Below are positions 1 to 8,958 of a stretch of 64,000 nucleotides of DNA, piece after piece. Position 1 is the stretch's first letter. Every line of letters begins with the position of its first letter. The stretch is from Trueperaceae bacterium (GTDB lineage Bacteria; Deinococcota; Deinococci; Deinococcales; Trueperaceae): assembly GCA_023954415.1 (NCBI GenBank), contig JAMLIB010000004.1, forward strand, positions 124,001 through 188,000. Direction: 5' to 3'. The notes under the pieces are model-generated. The model was not told where the DNA came from. It worked only from the letters and a program-made list of their open reading frames with translations, and did no database searches. The translations under genes and the position numbers were made by a program.

Positions 1-1638
1 CAGGTCGGTCTCACGGCCGTGACGAGCGCGCTGAGCACGTTCCAGCGCTCCACTCAGGAGCTCCTCGGCGACTCCCTCCAGAACCGCATCAGCCGCCTGA
101 TCCTCGCCAAGGCGTCGCAGCTCGAGATGGCGCAGTTCGAGGACCCGAAGAGCTACGACGCCCTCCAGAACGCCTACCGCGAGGTCGGCTCTAGGCCGCT
201 CGGGGTCTTCACGCAGGTCGTGTCGCTCGGGCAGTCGCTCCTGACCCTCGGCTCCGTGAGCGCCATCATGCTTCAGCTCGGCTGGGCGGTAGTGCCGCTG
301 GTGCTCGTCGCCTCCGTTCCGAGCGTCATCTCGTCCTCGCGCTTCGGCACCGAGGGTTACCGCATGCTCAGGCGCTTCGCCGAGGACGCGCGCCGCCAGA
401 ACTACCTCGGCTCGCTCCTCACGAGCGACCAGGCCGTCAAGGAGATCCGGCTCTTCGACTTCGGCGGCTACCTCATGGAGCGCTGGCAGGAGTACTACCT
501 CAAGTTCAGGGCGCAGCTCGTGTCCATGATCAGGCGGCGGAGCGGCTGGGGGTTGGCGACGTCGCTCTTCTCCACCGGCATGGTGGGCACGGCCACCTAC
601 CTCGTGCTGAGGCGCGCCGCGGCCGGCCTCCTCACGGTCGGCGACTTCGGCATGTTCATCCAGGGCATCTCGCAGCTGCAGAGCCAGTTTGGGAACCTCC
701 TCTCCGGCTTCAGCGGCATCTACCAGAACCTGCTCTACATGCGCAACCTCTTCGAGTTCCTCGAGCTCCCGACGAGCGGAGCCGAGGCGGGCGAGGAGTG
801 GGCCGGACCGATCACCGAGATCGAGTTCCGCGACGTCAGCTTCCGCTACCCCCTCACGGAGAGCGACGTGCTCCACGGCGTGTCGTTCGTGGTGCGCAAA
901 GGGGAGACGCTGGCGCTCGTCGGCGAGAACGGCGCGGGCAAGTCGACCATCGTGAAGCTCATGACCGCCCTCTACCGCCCGTCGCGCGGGCAGATCCTGG
1001 TGAACGGCCAGGACTCGGCGCGTTTCAGCGCGGCCAGCCTGCGGGCCGAGATGAGCACGGTGTTCCAGGACTTCGGGCAGTACCAGATGACGGTCCGCGA
1101 GAACATCGCCATCGGCAAGGTGGCGCTCGGCATGCCGCACGGCAAGGAGCCCGCGCCTGAGCTCGACGCCGCCGTCCGCGCCGCGGGCCGGCGCGCGGGC
1201 GCGGACGGCTTCGTCTCGAACCTGCCCGCCGGCTACGACAACATGCTGGGCCGGTGGTTCGAAGGCGGCAGGCAGCTGTCGGGCGGCCAGTGGCAGCGCA
1301 TCGCCCTGGCGCGGCTCTACTACCGCGGCGGGTCGGTGCTGATCTTCGACGAGCCCACGAGCGCCCTCGACGCCGATGCCGAGTTCGAGGTCATCGAGAC
1401 GCTGCGTCAGCAGGCGCGCGGCCGCATCGCCGTCGTCGTCTCGCACCGCTTCAGCACGGTAAGGCTCGCCGAGCGCATCATCGTGCTGACCGCCGGGCAC
1501 ATCACCGAGCGCGGCACGCACGAGGAGCTGATGGAGCTGGGCGGCACCTACGCGCGCATGTTCACGCGGCAGGCGCGCGGCTACCTCGACGGTTACGGCG
1601 ACGCGACGGGCTCGGAAACGGCGGAGCCGGCCGGCTAG
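1..1638 (+). CDS. ABC exporter subunit, fused permease and ATPase (5' partial)
   Basis: The reading frame is open from base 1, so the true start lies upstream and the first membrane helices are missing; GTG at 19 is only the first start-like codon. The N-terminal half is a hydrophobic ABC exporter membrane domain with helices around residues 60-100 and 175-235 (counted from 19). The C-terminal half is a complete nucleotide-binding domain: Walker A GENGAGKST near base 922, Q-loop in STVFQDFGQY, signature LSGGQWQR, Walker B plus D-loop VLIFDEPTSALD, and the switch histidine in VVSHRFST. The family exports lipids, peptides or drugs as homo- or heterodimers; the substrate cannot be told. No partner is visible on this side. 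A stop at 1638 is followed by about 100 bases without an obvious terminator. Confidence 0.9.
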   Translation, partial: QVGLTAVTSALSTFQRSTQELLGDSLQNRISRLILAKASQLEMAQFEDPKSYDALQNAYREVGSRPLGVFTQVVSLGQSLLTLGSVSAIMLQLGWAVVPLVLVASVPSVISSSRFGTEGYRMLRRFAEDARRQNYLGSLLTSDQAVKEIRLFDFGGYLMERWQEYYLKFRAQLVSMIRRRSGWGLATSLFSTGMVGTATYLVLRRAAAGLLTVGDFGMFIQGISQLQSQFGNLLSGFSGIYQNLLYMRNLFEFLELPTSGAEAGEEWAGPITEIEFRDVSFRYPLTESDVLHGVSFVVRKGETLALVGENGAGKSTIVKLMTALYRPSRGQILVNGQDSARFSAASLRAEMSTVFQDFGQYQMTVRENIAIGKVALGMPHGKEPAPELDAAVRAAGRRAGADGFVSNLPAGYDNMLGRWFEGGRQLSGGQWQRIALARLYYRGGSVLIFDEPTSALDADAEFEVIETLRQQARGRIAVVVSHRFSTVRLAERIIVLTAGHITERGTHEELMELGGTYARMFTRQARGYLDGYGDATGSETAEPAG

Positions 1639-1741
1639 GGGCCGTAGCTTCACGGCGTCGGGCATGAGCGCGCCGCATTAGAGTGGCGCAGGCCGTTCCT
1701 TCACGTACCGGTCCTGTCTAGGCAGATGCCGCAGACGTCAC

Positions 1742-1770
1742 TTGCCATGGGGTCGCCGCTGTCGTAGTAT
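1742..1770 (+). promoter_or_regulatory. sigma70-type promoter of the cold-shock gene
   Basis: TTGCCA at 1742-1747 and TAGTAT at 1765-1770 are separated by 17 bases. Transcription would start near 1777, giving a leader of about 100 nt before the ATG at 1881. Long leaders are typical of cspA-family mRNAs, where they act in cold-dependent folding. A weak Shine-Dalgarno, AGGGA, lies about 9 nt before the ATG. Confidence 0.5.
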
Positions 1771-1880
1771 TCGAGGCGTTCCGGGAAAACCTGAAGGGTG
1801 TTTCCGAACAGGGCCTACGGGTCCGGAAATCGTGTGTCGGGCTCGGCCTCAAGCCAAGCACGACAGTAGGGAAATGGAAA

Positions 1881-2108
1881 ATGGCAACAGGCAAGGTCAA
1901 GTGGTTCAGCAGCGAGAAGGGCTTCGGCTTCATCGAACAAGGCGGCGGTCAGCCCGACGTCTTCGTTCACTTCTCCGCCATCCAGGGTGCGGGCTTCCGT
2001 AACCTCAACGAAGGCGACGAAGTCTCCTTCGACGTCGAGCAGGGCAAGAAGGGCCTCCAGGCGGCCAACGTGGTCGTCACGGCCTCTACTGCCGGCGGTC
2101 GCTACTGA
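1881..2108 (+). CDS. csp: cold-shock domain protein, CspA family
   Basis: A 75-residue single cold-shock domain. It shows the opening [15 protein letters not shown] (RNP1 motif KGFGFI) and the RNP2 motif VFVHF, followed by the [20 protein letters not shown] stretch that completes the OB fold. It is expected to bind single-stranded RNA or DNA in the cytoplasm and melt RNA structure. Length and motif spacing are normal for the family. A slightly extended C-terminus, TASTAGGRY, is the only departure. It is transcribed alone, with its own promoter at 1742-1770 and a terminator at 2131-2184. The number of csp paralogues in the genome is unknown, so I do not assign a letter. Confidence 0.97.
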   Translation: MATGKVKWFSSEKGFGFIEQGGGQPDVFVHFSAIQGAGFRNLNEGDEVSFDVEQGKKGLQAANVVVTASTAGGRY

Positions 2109-2130
2109 GCTAAGCGCTCATTAGCCTAAG

Positions 2131-2184
2131 AACGGCGCCCGCGGTGGTCGGTCCGAGAGGACGGCACCGCGGGCGCCGTCTTTC
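2131..2184 (+). terminator. intrinsic terminator after csp
   Basis: A 15-bp perfect stem pairs 2132-2146 with 2165-2179 (arm begins ACGGCGCCCGCGG), closing an 18-base loop. It is followed by CTTTC on the plus strand. It lies 23 bases after the csp stop. On the minus strand it could also help end transcription coming from livF, but the tail there is less U-rich. Confidence 0.75.
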
Positions 2185-2221
2185 ATGACGGCCGCCTGAC
2201 GGCCCCCCTGTCGAGCTCGCC

Positions 2222-3058
2222 TCAGTTCCAGCGTCTGCGCCGCCGCCGCACGTGCAAGCGCGGCTCGTCGCCGCCGGTACGCACCCCCAGGTAGAACTCC
2301 TGCACGTTCTCGTTGCCGCGCAGCTCTGCCGCGGTGCCCTCGAGCACGAAGCGTCCGCCCTCGAGCACGTAACCGTAGTCCGCGATGGCGAGCGCCTGGT
2401 TGGCGTTCTGCTCCACCAGCAGGATGCCCATGCCCTCCCGGTTGATAGCGCGGATGACCCGGAAGATCTCCTCGACGAGCATGGGCGCGAGACCGAGGCT
2501 CGGCTCGTCGAGCATCAGGAGCTTCGGGCGGCTCATCAGCGCCCTGGCGATGGCGAGCATCTGCTGCTCGCCGCCGGAGAGCGTGCCCGAGTCCTGCTTT
2601 AGCCGCTCGGCCAACCGGGGGAAGTACGTGAACATGCGCTCGAGGTCCGAGTTGATGGCGGCCCGGTCGTTCCGGTGGAAGGCGCCGAGGCGCAGGCTCT
2701 CGGCCACCGTCAGGTCCGGGAACATGCCGCGGTCCTCGACCACGTACGCGATCCCGGCTTGCGAGATGCGCTCCGTGTCGGCGCGCGTGACGTCCTTGCC
2801 CAGCGCCCAGACGGTGCCCTTGCGTGGCTCGTCCTCCACCAGCCCCATGATCGTCTTGAGCATGGTGCTCTTGCCGGCGCCGTTGGAGCCGAGCACGGCC
2901 ACGCAGGTGCCGGGCATGATGCTGAGCGACACGCCTTTGAGCACGCGCAGCTGCTTGTGATAGCCGCTCTCGACGGTGCGCAGCTCCAGGAGGGGGCCGA
3001 CCGCGCCAAGGGCGGCCTGCCCGCTCGCCGCCGGAGCGTTCGCGGGCCTGGCGCTCAC
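2222..3058 (-). CDS. livF: branched-chain amino acid type ABC transporter ATPase LivF
   Basis: A 278-residue ATPase of the LivF group. It contains Walker A GSNGAGKST, the signature TLSGGEQQMLAIARAL and Walker B LLMLDEPSLGLAP; the tail NVQEFYLG is typical of LivF. The frame is open further upstream, but I chose the GTG at 3058 because it overlaps the livG stop in a GTGA junction and the protein then has the family length. The C-terminus ends in an unusual run of arginines (VRRRRRRW). With LivG it powers uptake through LivH/LivM; the substrate could be leucine/isoleucine/valine, other amino acids, or carboxylates, since the family is broad. It is the last gene of the operon. Confidence 0.93.
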   Translation of the reverse strand: MSARPANAPAASGQAALGAVGPLLELRTVESGYHKQLRVLKGVSLSIMPGTCVAVLGSNGAGKSTMLKTIMGLVEDEPRKGTVWALGKDVTRADTERISQAGIAYVVEDRGMFPDLTVAESLRLGAFHRNDRAAINSDLERMFTYFPRLAERLKQDSGTLSGGEQQMLAIARALMSRPKLLMLDEPSLGLAPMLVEEIFRVIRAINREGMGILLVEQNANQALAIADYGYVLEGGRFVLEGTAAELRGNENVQEFYLGVRTGGDEPRLHVRRRRRRWN

Positions 3059-3861
3059 GGCGCGACCTCGAGGCCGGCGGACTCGGGGGCCAGCTTGGTG
3101 CTGCCCAGGTAGGCGCGCACGACCGCCGGGTCGTCCTGGACGGCGCCAGGGGAGCCGTCCGCGATCTTCACCCCGTGGTCGAGCACCACGACGCGGTCCG
3201 CCAGGCGGCTGACGACCCGCAGGTCGTGTTCGACCACGAGCATCGTGAGGTCCAGCTCGCGCCTCAGGCGGAGGAGCGTGACCATCATGTCGTCCTTCTC
3301 CTCGACCGTCATGCCGGCGGCCGGCTCGTCCAACAGCAGGAGCGTCGGTTCCGTCGCCAGCGCGCGCGCCACCTCGATGAGCTTCTGGACGCCGTACGGC
3401 AACGCGCCCACGCGCTGGTCGCGGTACGCCTGCAGGTCGAGGAGGTCCATCAGCTCCTCGGCGCGCCGCCGTTGGGCGACCTCGTCGCGCACCCAGCCGC
3501 GGGTGGAGAGCATGGCGGAGAACACGTTCGACTTGACGTGCAGGTGCCGCCCGAGTAGCAGGTTGTCGAGGCACGTGAGCGACTTGAACAGCTCGATGTT
3601 CTGGAAAGAGCGCCCGATGCCGAGGCGGGCGACCATGTGGGGCGCCTTGCCGGTGATGTCCGCGCCGCGCCACCGGACCGTGCCGGAGCGCGGTCGGTAG
3701 AAACCGCATACGACGTTGAACAGACTGGTCTTGCCCGCGCCGTTGGGCCCGATGAGGGCCACGACCTCGCTTGGCGCTATGCCAAGCGAGACGTCGGAGA
3801 GCGCGGTGAGCCCCCTGAAGGAGAGCGATACCCTCTCGAGGGCGAGCAGGTCGTTGGTCAC
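3055..3861 (-). CDS. livG: branched-chain amino acid type ABC transporter ATPase LivG
   Basis: A 268-residue LivG-type ATPase: Walker A GPNGAGKTS, Q-loop GRSFQNIELF, a LivG-style signature LPYGVQKLIEVARAL, Walker B LLLLDEPAAGM and switch His VVEHDL. An in-frame GTG at 3897 would add 12 residues, but it falls inside a terminator-like hairpin (3875-3906). The GTG at 3861 gives VTNDLLALERVSLSF, the normal LivG beginning, so I prefer it. No clear Shine-Dalgarno is seen at either start. It overlaps livF by 4 nt, so the two ATPases are probably translationally coupled. Confidence 0.9.
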   Translation of the reverse strand: MTNDLLALERVSLSFRGLTALSDVSLGIAPSEVVALIGPNGAGKTSLFNVVCGFYRPRSGTVRWRGADITGKAPHMVARLGIGRSFQNIELFKSLTCLDNLLLGRHLHVKSNVFSAMLSTRGWVRDEVAQRRRAEELMDLLDLQAYRDQRVGALPYGVQKLIEVARALATEPTLLLLDEPAAGMTVEEKDDMMVTLLRLRRELDLTMLVVEHDLRVVSRLADRVVVLDHGVKIADGSPGAVQDDPAVVRAYLGSTKLAPESAGLEVAP

Positions 3862-3864
3862 AGC

Positions 3865-3906
3865 AACAAGATAAGGGCGTGGGGCGCCCTCACGCACCCC
3901 ACGCCC
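3865..3906 (-). terminator. hairpin with U-rich tail between livK and livG
   Basis: Reading the minus strand, a 10-bp perfect stem (3906-3897 with 3884-3875, arm GGGCGTGGGG) closes a 12-base loop and is followed by TTATCTTGTT. It starts 10 bases after the livK stop and ends just before the livG start. It probably terminates a fraction of transcripts, so the binding protein is made in excess over the ATPases. This is inference from the structure and the known stoichiometry of such systems. Confidence 0.6.
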
Positions 3907-3915
3907 GGACGGCCG

Positions 3916-5094
3916 TTACAGCGAGAGCCAGTCGGAGACGGGCCGCAAGCCCTGCGGGGTCACCTGCAGGAGCATCACGGAGTTGTTGCCCTGGTAGCCG
4001 TCCTTGAACGAGAGGCTGTGGTAGAGGCCGGTGTCGTAACCGTCGATCCCCTTCAGCGCCTCCACGAACGATTCGCGCGTCAGGTCGCGGCCGGCCGCCT
4101 GCAGCGCCAGCACGGCCGGCTCGGCGAAGGCGATGCCGGCGAGCGCCCTGAACGGGTCGCGAGCGATCTCGGGGGCGTAGGCGAGGATGACGTCGCGGTA
4201 GAGCTGGTCGGCGATGGGGTCGCCGTTGCCTTCGCCGACGATGACGCTCGGCAGGCGCAGGAACACGGAGAAGAGCGCTCCCTGCATGGCCGGGTTGGCC
4301 ATCAGCGCCGGGTCGAGGAGGGTGACCGAGGCGAGCATCTGCGGCGTGTAGTCGAGGCGCTGGAACTCGCCGACCAGCGTGGCGGCCGCGCTCGGATCGG
4401 AGAACATCAGCACGGTGTCGGCCCCGGAGCCGCGCAGGCGCAGCGCTTGGACGCCCTGGTTGGTCGTGCCGCGCTCGTAGCTGACCCGGTCGCCGATGGT
4501 GACGTCGTAGCCGGCCGCCTGCAGGCGCGCGACCTCGGCTTCGAGGCCGCGGAGGCCCTCCTCGCCGTAGCCGTCGTTCTGGTAGAAGATCGCGATGTTC
4601 TTGCTGCCGAGGGTCTCGACGGCGTGGCGCGTCATGAGCGTCGCCTCGACGACGTAGTCGGTGAACGACGTGAAGATGAGCCCGTCCGACTCGTCCGTGA
4701 AGACGACCGCGCCGGTGGCGGGTCCGACCCACGGCGTGCCGGCGCGCTTGATCAGCGGCATGGCGGCCTGGCCGTTGGCCGTGCCGACGCCCGCCACGAA
4801 CGCGAAGACGTTGTCGCGGTCGATGAGCTCGCGCACGGCGCCGACCGTGCGGGCCGGATCGTAGCCGTCGTCTCGCGAGCTGAGCACGAGCTTGCGGCCG
4901 TTGATGCCGCCCTGGTCGTTGAGGTAGCGGAAGTACGCGTCGATGGCGATGTTGACGGTGCCCCAGGCCGCCGCCGGGCCGGACTGCGGGCCCCAACTAC
5001 CGAGGAGGACCTCCGTGTCGGTGACGCCCGGGTCGGCTGCCTGGGCGAACGCCAGGACGGCGCCGACCGTGATCAAGGCTAGAAGCCGCTTCAT
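3916..5094 (-). CDS. livK: periplasmic substrate-binding protein of the liv system
   Basis: A 392-residue type-I periplasmic binding protein (Peripla_BP_6 family). It begins with a signal peptide, MKRLLALITVGAVLAFAQA, followed by the mature start ADPGVTDTEVLLGSWGPQSGP, which matches the usual I-x-I-G opening strand of LivK/AmiC-like proteins. The start at 5094 is preceded by a strong Shine-Dalgarno, AAAGGAG, 5 nt upstream; the frame is open 23 codons further back but without a ribosome site. No lipobox cysteine is present, so it should be soluble in the periplasm. It lies between the permease genes and the ATPase genes and is followed by a terminator-like hairpin. Ligand unknown: amino acids, amides or aromatic/short-chain acids are all possible. 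Confidence 0.92.
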   Translation of the reverse strand: MKRLLALITVGAVLAFAQAADPGVTDTEVLLGSWGPQSGPAAAWGTVNIAIDAYFRYLNDQGGINGRKLVLSSRDDGYDPARTVGAVRELIDRDNVFAFVAGVGTANGQAAMPLIKRAGTPWVGPATGAVVFTDESDGLIFTSFTDYVVEATLMTRHAVETLGSKNIAIFYQNDGYGEEGLRGLEAEVARLQAAGYDVTIGDRVSYERGTTNQGVQALRLRGSGADTVLMFSDPSAAATLVGEFQRLDYTPQMLASVTLLDPALMANPAMQGALFSVFLRLPSVIVGEGNGDPIADQLYRDVILAYAPEIARDPFRALAGIAFAEPAVLALQAAGRDLTRESFVEALKGIDGYDTGLYHSLSFKDGYQGNNSVMLLQVTPQGLRPVSDWLSL

Positions 5095-5214
5095 GTTGCT
5101 CCTTTCCTGTTCCCGTCTAGCGGGTAGTGAGGTGGTTCCTGACGTCATCAACGTATCACGCACCGAGAGCGGCGCTCGGAGGTCAGGTCGGGGGCTTCGG
5201 GAAACGCGCGCGCG

Positions 5215-6099
5215 TCAGACGCGCTTGACGTCCGCCCTGCCGAGCAGCCCGTGGGGCCGCAGCACCAGGACGAGCACCACGACGAGGAAGGCGAACGACG
5301 CCTTGAACTCGAGCGAGACGTACAGGCCGACGAGCAGCTCGAGGACCCCGAGGATGTAGGCCCCGACCACCGCGCCGGGCAGGGAGTTCATGCCGCCGAT
5401 GACGGCGGCGACGAACCCTTTGCTCAAGGGGTCGAGCATCATGTTGGGGTTGAGCAGGGTGGTAGGGGCGAAGAGGAGCGCCGCGGCGGCGGCGAGCACG
5501 GCCGCCGCCGCCCACGTGGCCATGAGGACCGTGCGCACCGGCAGCCCCATCGCCTCGGCCACGTCCTCCCGCTGCGCGACGGCGCGCATCGCGACGCCGA
5601 GCTTAGTGAACGAGAGGAGCGCCCAGAGGGCCAGCATCAGGACGACGCCGAGCAGCGACGTCACGATGGAGACGAGGCTCAAGGAGACGCCGCCGAACCG
5701 GAGGATCCTGTCCGCCACGACCGTAGGCACGAGCTTGTTGTCGGTGCCGAACACGAGCGCGTCGAGGCCGCCGAGCGCGAGCGCCAGGCCGAGCGTCAGG
5801 ATGAGGAGTCCGAGCTCGGTCTGGTTCTTGGCTGGCCGGACCAGGAGCAGGTAGACGAGCATCCCGATGACGGCGGCGGCCACGAGCGCGAGCGGGAAGG
5901 CGAGCCCGAACGGCAGCCTGAGCTGGGTGAGGAGGGTGTACGCGACGAACGTGCCGGCCACGCCCAGGTCGCCGTGGGCGAAGTTGAGGATGCGCGTCGT
6001 GCGGTAGAGGAGGACGAGGCCGAGGGCGACGAGCGCGTAGACGCTGCCGACGCTGGCGCCGCTGACCAGGGCCTGCACGAACTGGTCGAAGCCGCTCAT
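5215..6099 (-). CDS. livH: branched-chain amino acid type ABC permease LivH
   Basis: A 294-residue membrane protein with about eight hydrophobic helices. The conserved LivH segment RTTRILNFAHGDLGVAG is near residues 33-49, and GFVAAVIGGMNSLPGAVVGA is near the C-terminus, where LivH contacts its ATPase. It forms a heterodimeric channel with LivM. The start ATG at 6099 lies about 22 bases after the livM stop. About 120 bases separate its stop from the livK start, which has its own good ribosome site. Length and topology are normal. Confidence 0.93.
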   Translation of the reverse strand: MSGFDQFVQALVSGASVGSVYALVALGLVLLYRTTRILNFAHGDLGVAGTFVAYTLLTQLRLPFGLAFPLALVAAAVIGMLVYLLLVRPAKNQTELGLLILTLGLALALGGLDALVFGTDNKLVPTVVADRILRFGGVSLSLVSIVTSLLGVVLMLALWALLSFTKLGVAMRAVAQREDVAEAMGLPVRTVLMATWAAAAVLAAAAALLFAPTTLLNPNMMLDPLSKGFVAAVIGGMNSLPGAVVGAYILGVLELLVGLYVSLEFKASFAFLVVVLVLVLRPHGLLGRADVKRV

Positions 6100-6121
6100 C
6101 GGTGCGTTCCCGCGGTCGGCG

Positions 6122-7099
6122 TCATAGCGGCCACGACTTCCAGAACTGCTTGATCTTGAGCCAGCGCCCGTACAGCCCCGCCGGCTCGAGCATCATGACG
6201 GCGATGACCACGGCGCCGAACGTCAGTTGCGACCAGGAGCGGAAGGTGGAGAGGATGAGGTCGAGCCCCGTGATGAAGCCGGCGCCCAACAGCGCGCCGG
6301 GCAGGAAACCGAGCCCACCGACGACCGTCATGAGGAGGAACTTGATGGAGAGCAGCAGGTTGAAGCCCTCCGGCGTGATGTAACCGACCAGCGGGCCGTA
6401 GAGGGCGCCCGCCAAGCCGGCGACGGCGGCGGAGATGACGAACGCCAACGTCTTGTAGCGCGCCAGCCCGATGCCGCTCATCTGTGCCGCGAGGTCGGCG
6501 TCGCGCGTGGCCCTGAACGCCCGCCCGATGTGCGAGCGCTCGAGGTTGAAGAGCATCCAGGTGACGAACCCGGCCAGCGCGAGCACGAGGTAGTAGTACG
6601 CGCGGTCGCCGTAGAAGTCGATGCCGAAGATGACGGGCCGGTCGACGAGCGTGCCCGTCGAGGCGCCCACCAGGCGCCAGTTGGTCAGGATCTGCTGGAT
6701 GGCCAGCCCGAAGCCGAGCGTGGCGATGGCGAGGTAGGGCCCCTCGAGCCGCAGAGCCGGCACGCCGATCACGACGCCGAGGACGGCCGAGACGAGCACG
6801 GCCGCTAGGACCGCCAGGAGGTATGGGAAGCCGTTCTGCGTAGCCAGCACGAAGACGTACGCTCCGGCCGCCAGGAACCCCGCGTGCCCGAGCGACACCT
6901 GGCCGGTCAACCCGACGAGCACGGACAACGAGAGGGCCACGAGCGCGTACACGAGGAAGAGCGTCATGTTGTACACGAGGTAGCCCTTGACCAGGAAGGG
7001 CAGGGCCAAGAGGAGCGCGCCGGCCAGTCCGGCGATCACCCAGGCCTGGGAGCCCCTGACGAGCCGCAGCTCGTGCTCGTAGCGCTCACGGAAGAGCAC
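6122..7099 (-). CDS. livM: branched-chain amino acid type ABC permease LivM
   Basis: A 325-residue permease with 8-9 predicted helices. The typical LivM block LTGQVSLGHAGFLAAGAYVF lies around residues 64-83, and the loop RDADLAAQMSGIGLARYKTLAF with AVAGLAGALYG around 190-230 contacts the ATPase. It pairs with LivH. The short N-terminal cytoplasmic segment RERYEHELRLVRG is slightly unusual for the family. It stands first among the transporter genes, 62 bases downstream of the acyl-CoA synthetase stop, so co-transcription with that enzyme is likely. Confidence 0.92.
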   Translation of the reverse strand: MLFRERYEHELRLVRGSQAWVIAGLAGALLLALPFLVKGYLVYNMTLFLVYALVALSLSVLVGLTGQVSLGHAGFLAAGAYVFVLATQNGFPYLLAVLAAVLVSAVLGVVIGVPALRLEGPYLAIATLGFGLAIQQILTNWRLVGASTGTLVDRPVIFGIDFYGDRAYYYLVLALAGFVTWMLFNLERSHIGRAFRATRDADLAAQMSGIGLARYKTLAFVISAAVAGLAGALYGPLVGYITPEGFNLLLSIKFLLMTVVGGLGFLPGALLGAGFITGLDLILSTFRSWSQLTFGAVVIAVMMLEPAGLYGRWLKIKQFWKSWPL

Positions 7100-7161
7100 T
7101 TGGGCTCCTCGTCGGCGGGGTCGGGGCGCCGGGGTGCGCCTCGGGGCGAGCGGGACGGCGG

Positions 7162-8958
7162 TCAGGCATACATCTCCTCGATCAGGTCCGCGTACTTGCG
7201 GGCGACGCTCGAGCGCTTCACCTTCAGGGTCGCGGTCACCTCGCCGTCCTCGTGGTAGAGCCGCTTGGGCAGGATGGCGAACCTCTTGATGGTCTCGACG
7301 CGCGCGAGCGTCGCGTTCACGCGCTGCACCTCGCCCTCGATGAGCTCGCGCACCTCCGGGTTGCTCGCCAGGTCCGTGTAAGTCGAGTAGGAGAGCTGCT
7401 TCTCTGCCGCCCAGAACGTGACGTTGTCCTCGTCGAGCACGAGCAGCGCCGTGAGGTACTTGCGGCGGTCGCCGATCACGACGGCGTCGTTGATGTACGC
7501 CGAGGACTTGAGCTGGTTCTCGATCTTCTGCGGGGCGATGTTCTTGCCGCCCGCGGTGATGAGGATGTCCTTCTTGCGGTCCGTGATGCGCAGCTGGCCG
7601 TCGTCGTCGAGCGCGCCGACGTCGCCCGTGCGCAGCCAGCCGCCCGCGAGCGCCTCCTCCGTGGCGGCCGGGTCCTTGTGGTAGCCGAGGAAGTTGCCGG
7701 GGCTGCGGCTCAGGATCTCGCCGTCATCGGCTATGCGCACCTCGACGCCCTTGAACGGCCGCCCGACCGTGCCGAGCCGCCCGTCGCCGCGGTGGATGGC
7801 TATGAGGCCCGTCGACTCGGTCAGGCCGAAGCCCTCGCGCACGTCGACGCCAAGCGTCCGGAAGTAGGCGATGATCTCCGGCGCGATCGGCGCGGCGCCC
7901 GAGATGGCGATGCGCACGCGGTCGAGGCCGAGCCTCAGCCTCAGTAGCCGCAGCACGGCGAGCTGCGCGAGCGCCACCCCCAGCGGGTTGCCCCCGCGCG
8001 CGGCCCCGAGCGCCGCGCCGTAGGCCACGCGCTTGATCGGGTTCGCGTCCTTCATGTGCAGCTCGACGAGCGAGTGGAGCTTCTCCCAGATGCGCGGCAC
8101 GGCGAAGAAGACCGTGGGGCGGATCTCCTGCAGGTTGGTCAGCACGGTATCGAGGTTCTCCGTGAACGACACGGTATAGCCGAACCGCAAGGGCGCCGTC
8201 ACGCTGATGAGCCGCTCGACGATATGCGAGAGGGGCAGGAAGGAGAGGAGCTCGTCGCGCCCGGACATGGACACGACGTCGGCCAGCGAGTCGATGGCCC
8301 AGAGGAGGTTGGCGTGCGACAACATGGCGCCCTTGGGGTTGCCGGTCGTGCCGGACGTGTAGATGAAGAGTGCGACATCGTCCGGCGCCACGGCTGCCAG
8401 GCGGGCCTCGACCGGCCCCGGGTCGGCCGCGTAGCGCTCCGCGCCCGCCGCCAGCGTCGTTTCCCAAGGGACGGTGCCGTCCACGTCCTCCGGCTCGACA
8501 ACGAGCACCCAGCGCACGCTCGGGCACCTCTCGCGCACCGCGAGCCACTTCTCGAGCTGTTCGGCGTCCTCGAGGACGAGGCCGACGGAGTCCGAATGGT
8601 TGACGTGATAGGCGAGCTGCTCGGGGCTGCTCGTCGTGTAGACGCCGACGGTGGCGCCCCCGGCAGTCTGGACGGCGAGGTCCGCGATGAGCCATTCAGG
8701 CCGGTTCTCGCAGAGGATCGCCACGCGCTCGCCCCGCTCGAGCCCGAGGTGGATCAGCTCGCGTGCGAGGGCGTTGACGCGCCGCGCGTACTCGGCCCAA
8801 CTGATCTTCTCCCAGAGCCCGAGGCGTTTGACGCGCAGGGCGGTGCCGGGGTCATCGGCGCGTGCGCGCAGGAGCGCCGGGACGCTACGCGCGTCCGGTG
8901 CGCCCCATGCGCCGCGCGCTACGGCGTGGTCGTGCGCGCTCACGTGGGTGTCAGGCAT
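7162..8958 (-). CDS. AMP-forming long-chain acyl-CoA synthetase
   Basis: A 598-residue adenylate-forming enzyme of the FAA1/long-chain acyl-CoA synthetase type. It carries the phosphate loop YTSGTTGNPKGAM, the SFLPLSHIVERL block of eukaryote-like long-chain synthetases, GFGLTESTG, the LRTGDVGALDDDGQLRITDRKKD hinge region, and a C-terminal lid with the catalytic-lysine segment ATLKVKRS. It activates a carboxylic acid with ATP and CoA. The start ATG at 8958 overlaps the end of the flavodoxin gene by 19 bases. Synthetases of this type often sit with liv-like transporters, suggesting that the transporter may carry an organic acid that is then activated; this is inference. Chain length cannot be read from the sequence. 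Confidence 0.92.
   Translation of the reverse strand: MPDTHVSAHDHAVARGAWGAPDARSVPALLRARADDPGTALRVKRLGLWEKISWAEYARRVNALARELIHLGLERGERVAILCENRPEWLIADLAVQTAGGATVGVYTTSSPEQLAYHVNHSDSVGLVLEDAEQLEKWLAVRERCPSVRWVLVVEPEDVDGTVPWETTLAAGAERYAADPGPVEARLAAVAPDDVALFIYTSGTTGNPKGAMLSHANLLWAIDSLADVVSMSGRDELLSFLPLSHIVERLISVTAPLRFGYTVSFTENLDTVLTNLQEIRPTVFFAVPRIWEKLHSLVELHMKDANPIKRVAYGAALGAARGGNPLGVALAQLAVLRLLRLRLGLDRVRIAISGAAPIAPEIIAYFRTLGVDVREGFGLTESTGLIAIHRGDGRLGTVGRPFKGVEVRIADDGEILSRSPGNFLGYHKDPAATEEALAGGWLRTGDVGALDDDGQLRITDRKKDILITAGGKNIAPQKIENQLKSSAYINDAVVIGDRRKYLTALLVLDEDNVTFWAAEKQLSYSTYTDLASNPEVRELIEGEVQRVNATLARVETIKRFAILPKRLYHEDGEVTATLKVKRSSVARKYADLIEEMYA

Noticed and set aside
3862..3897. Extended N-terminus of LivG from GTG at 3897
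   Set aside because: It lies inside a terminator-like hairpin and adds residues not found in LivG; GTG at 3861 fits the family.
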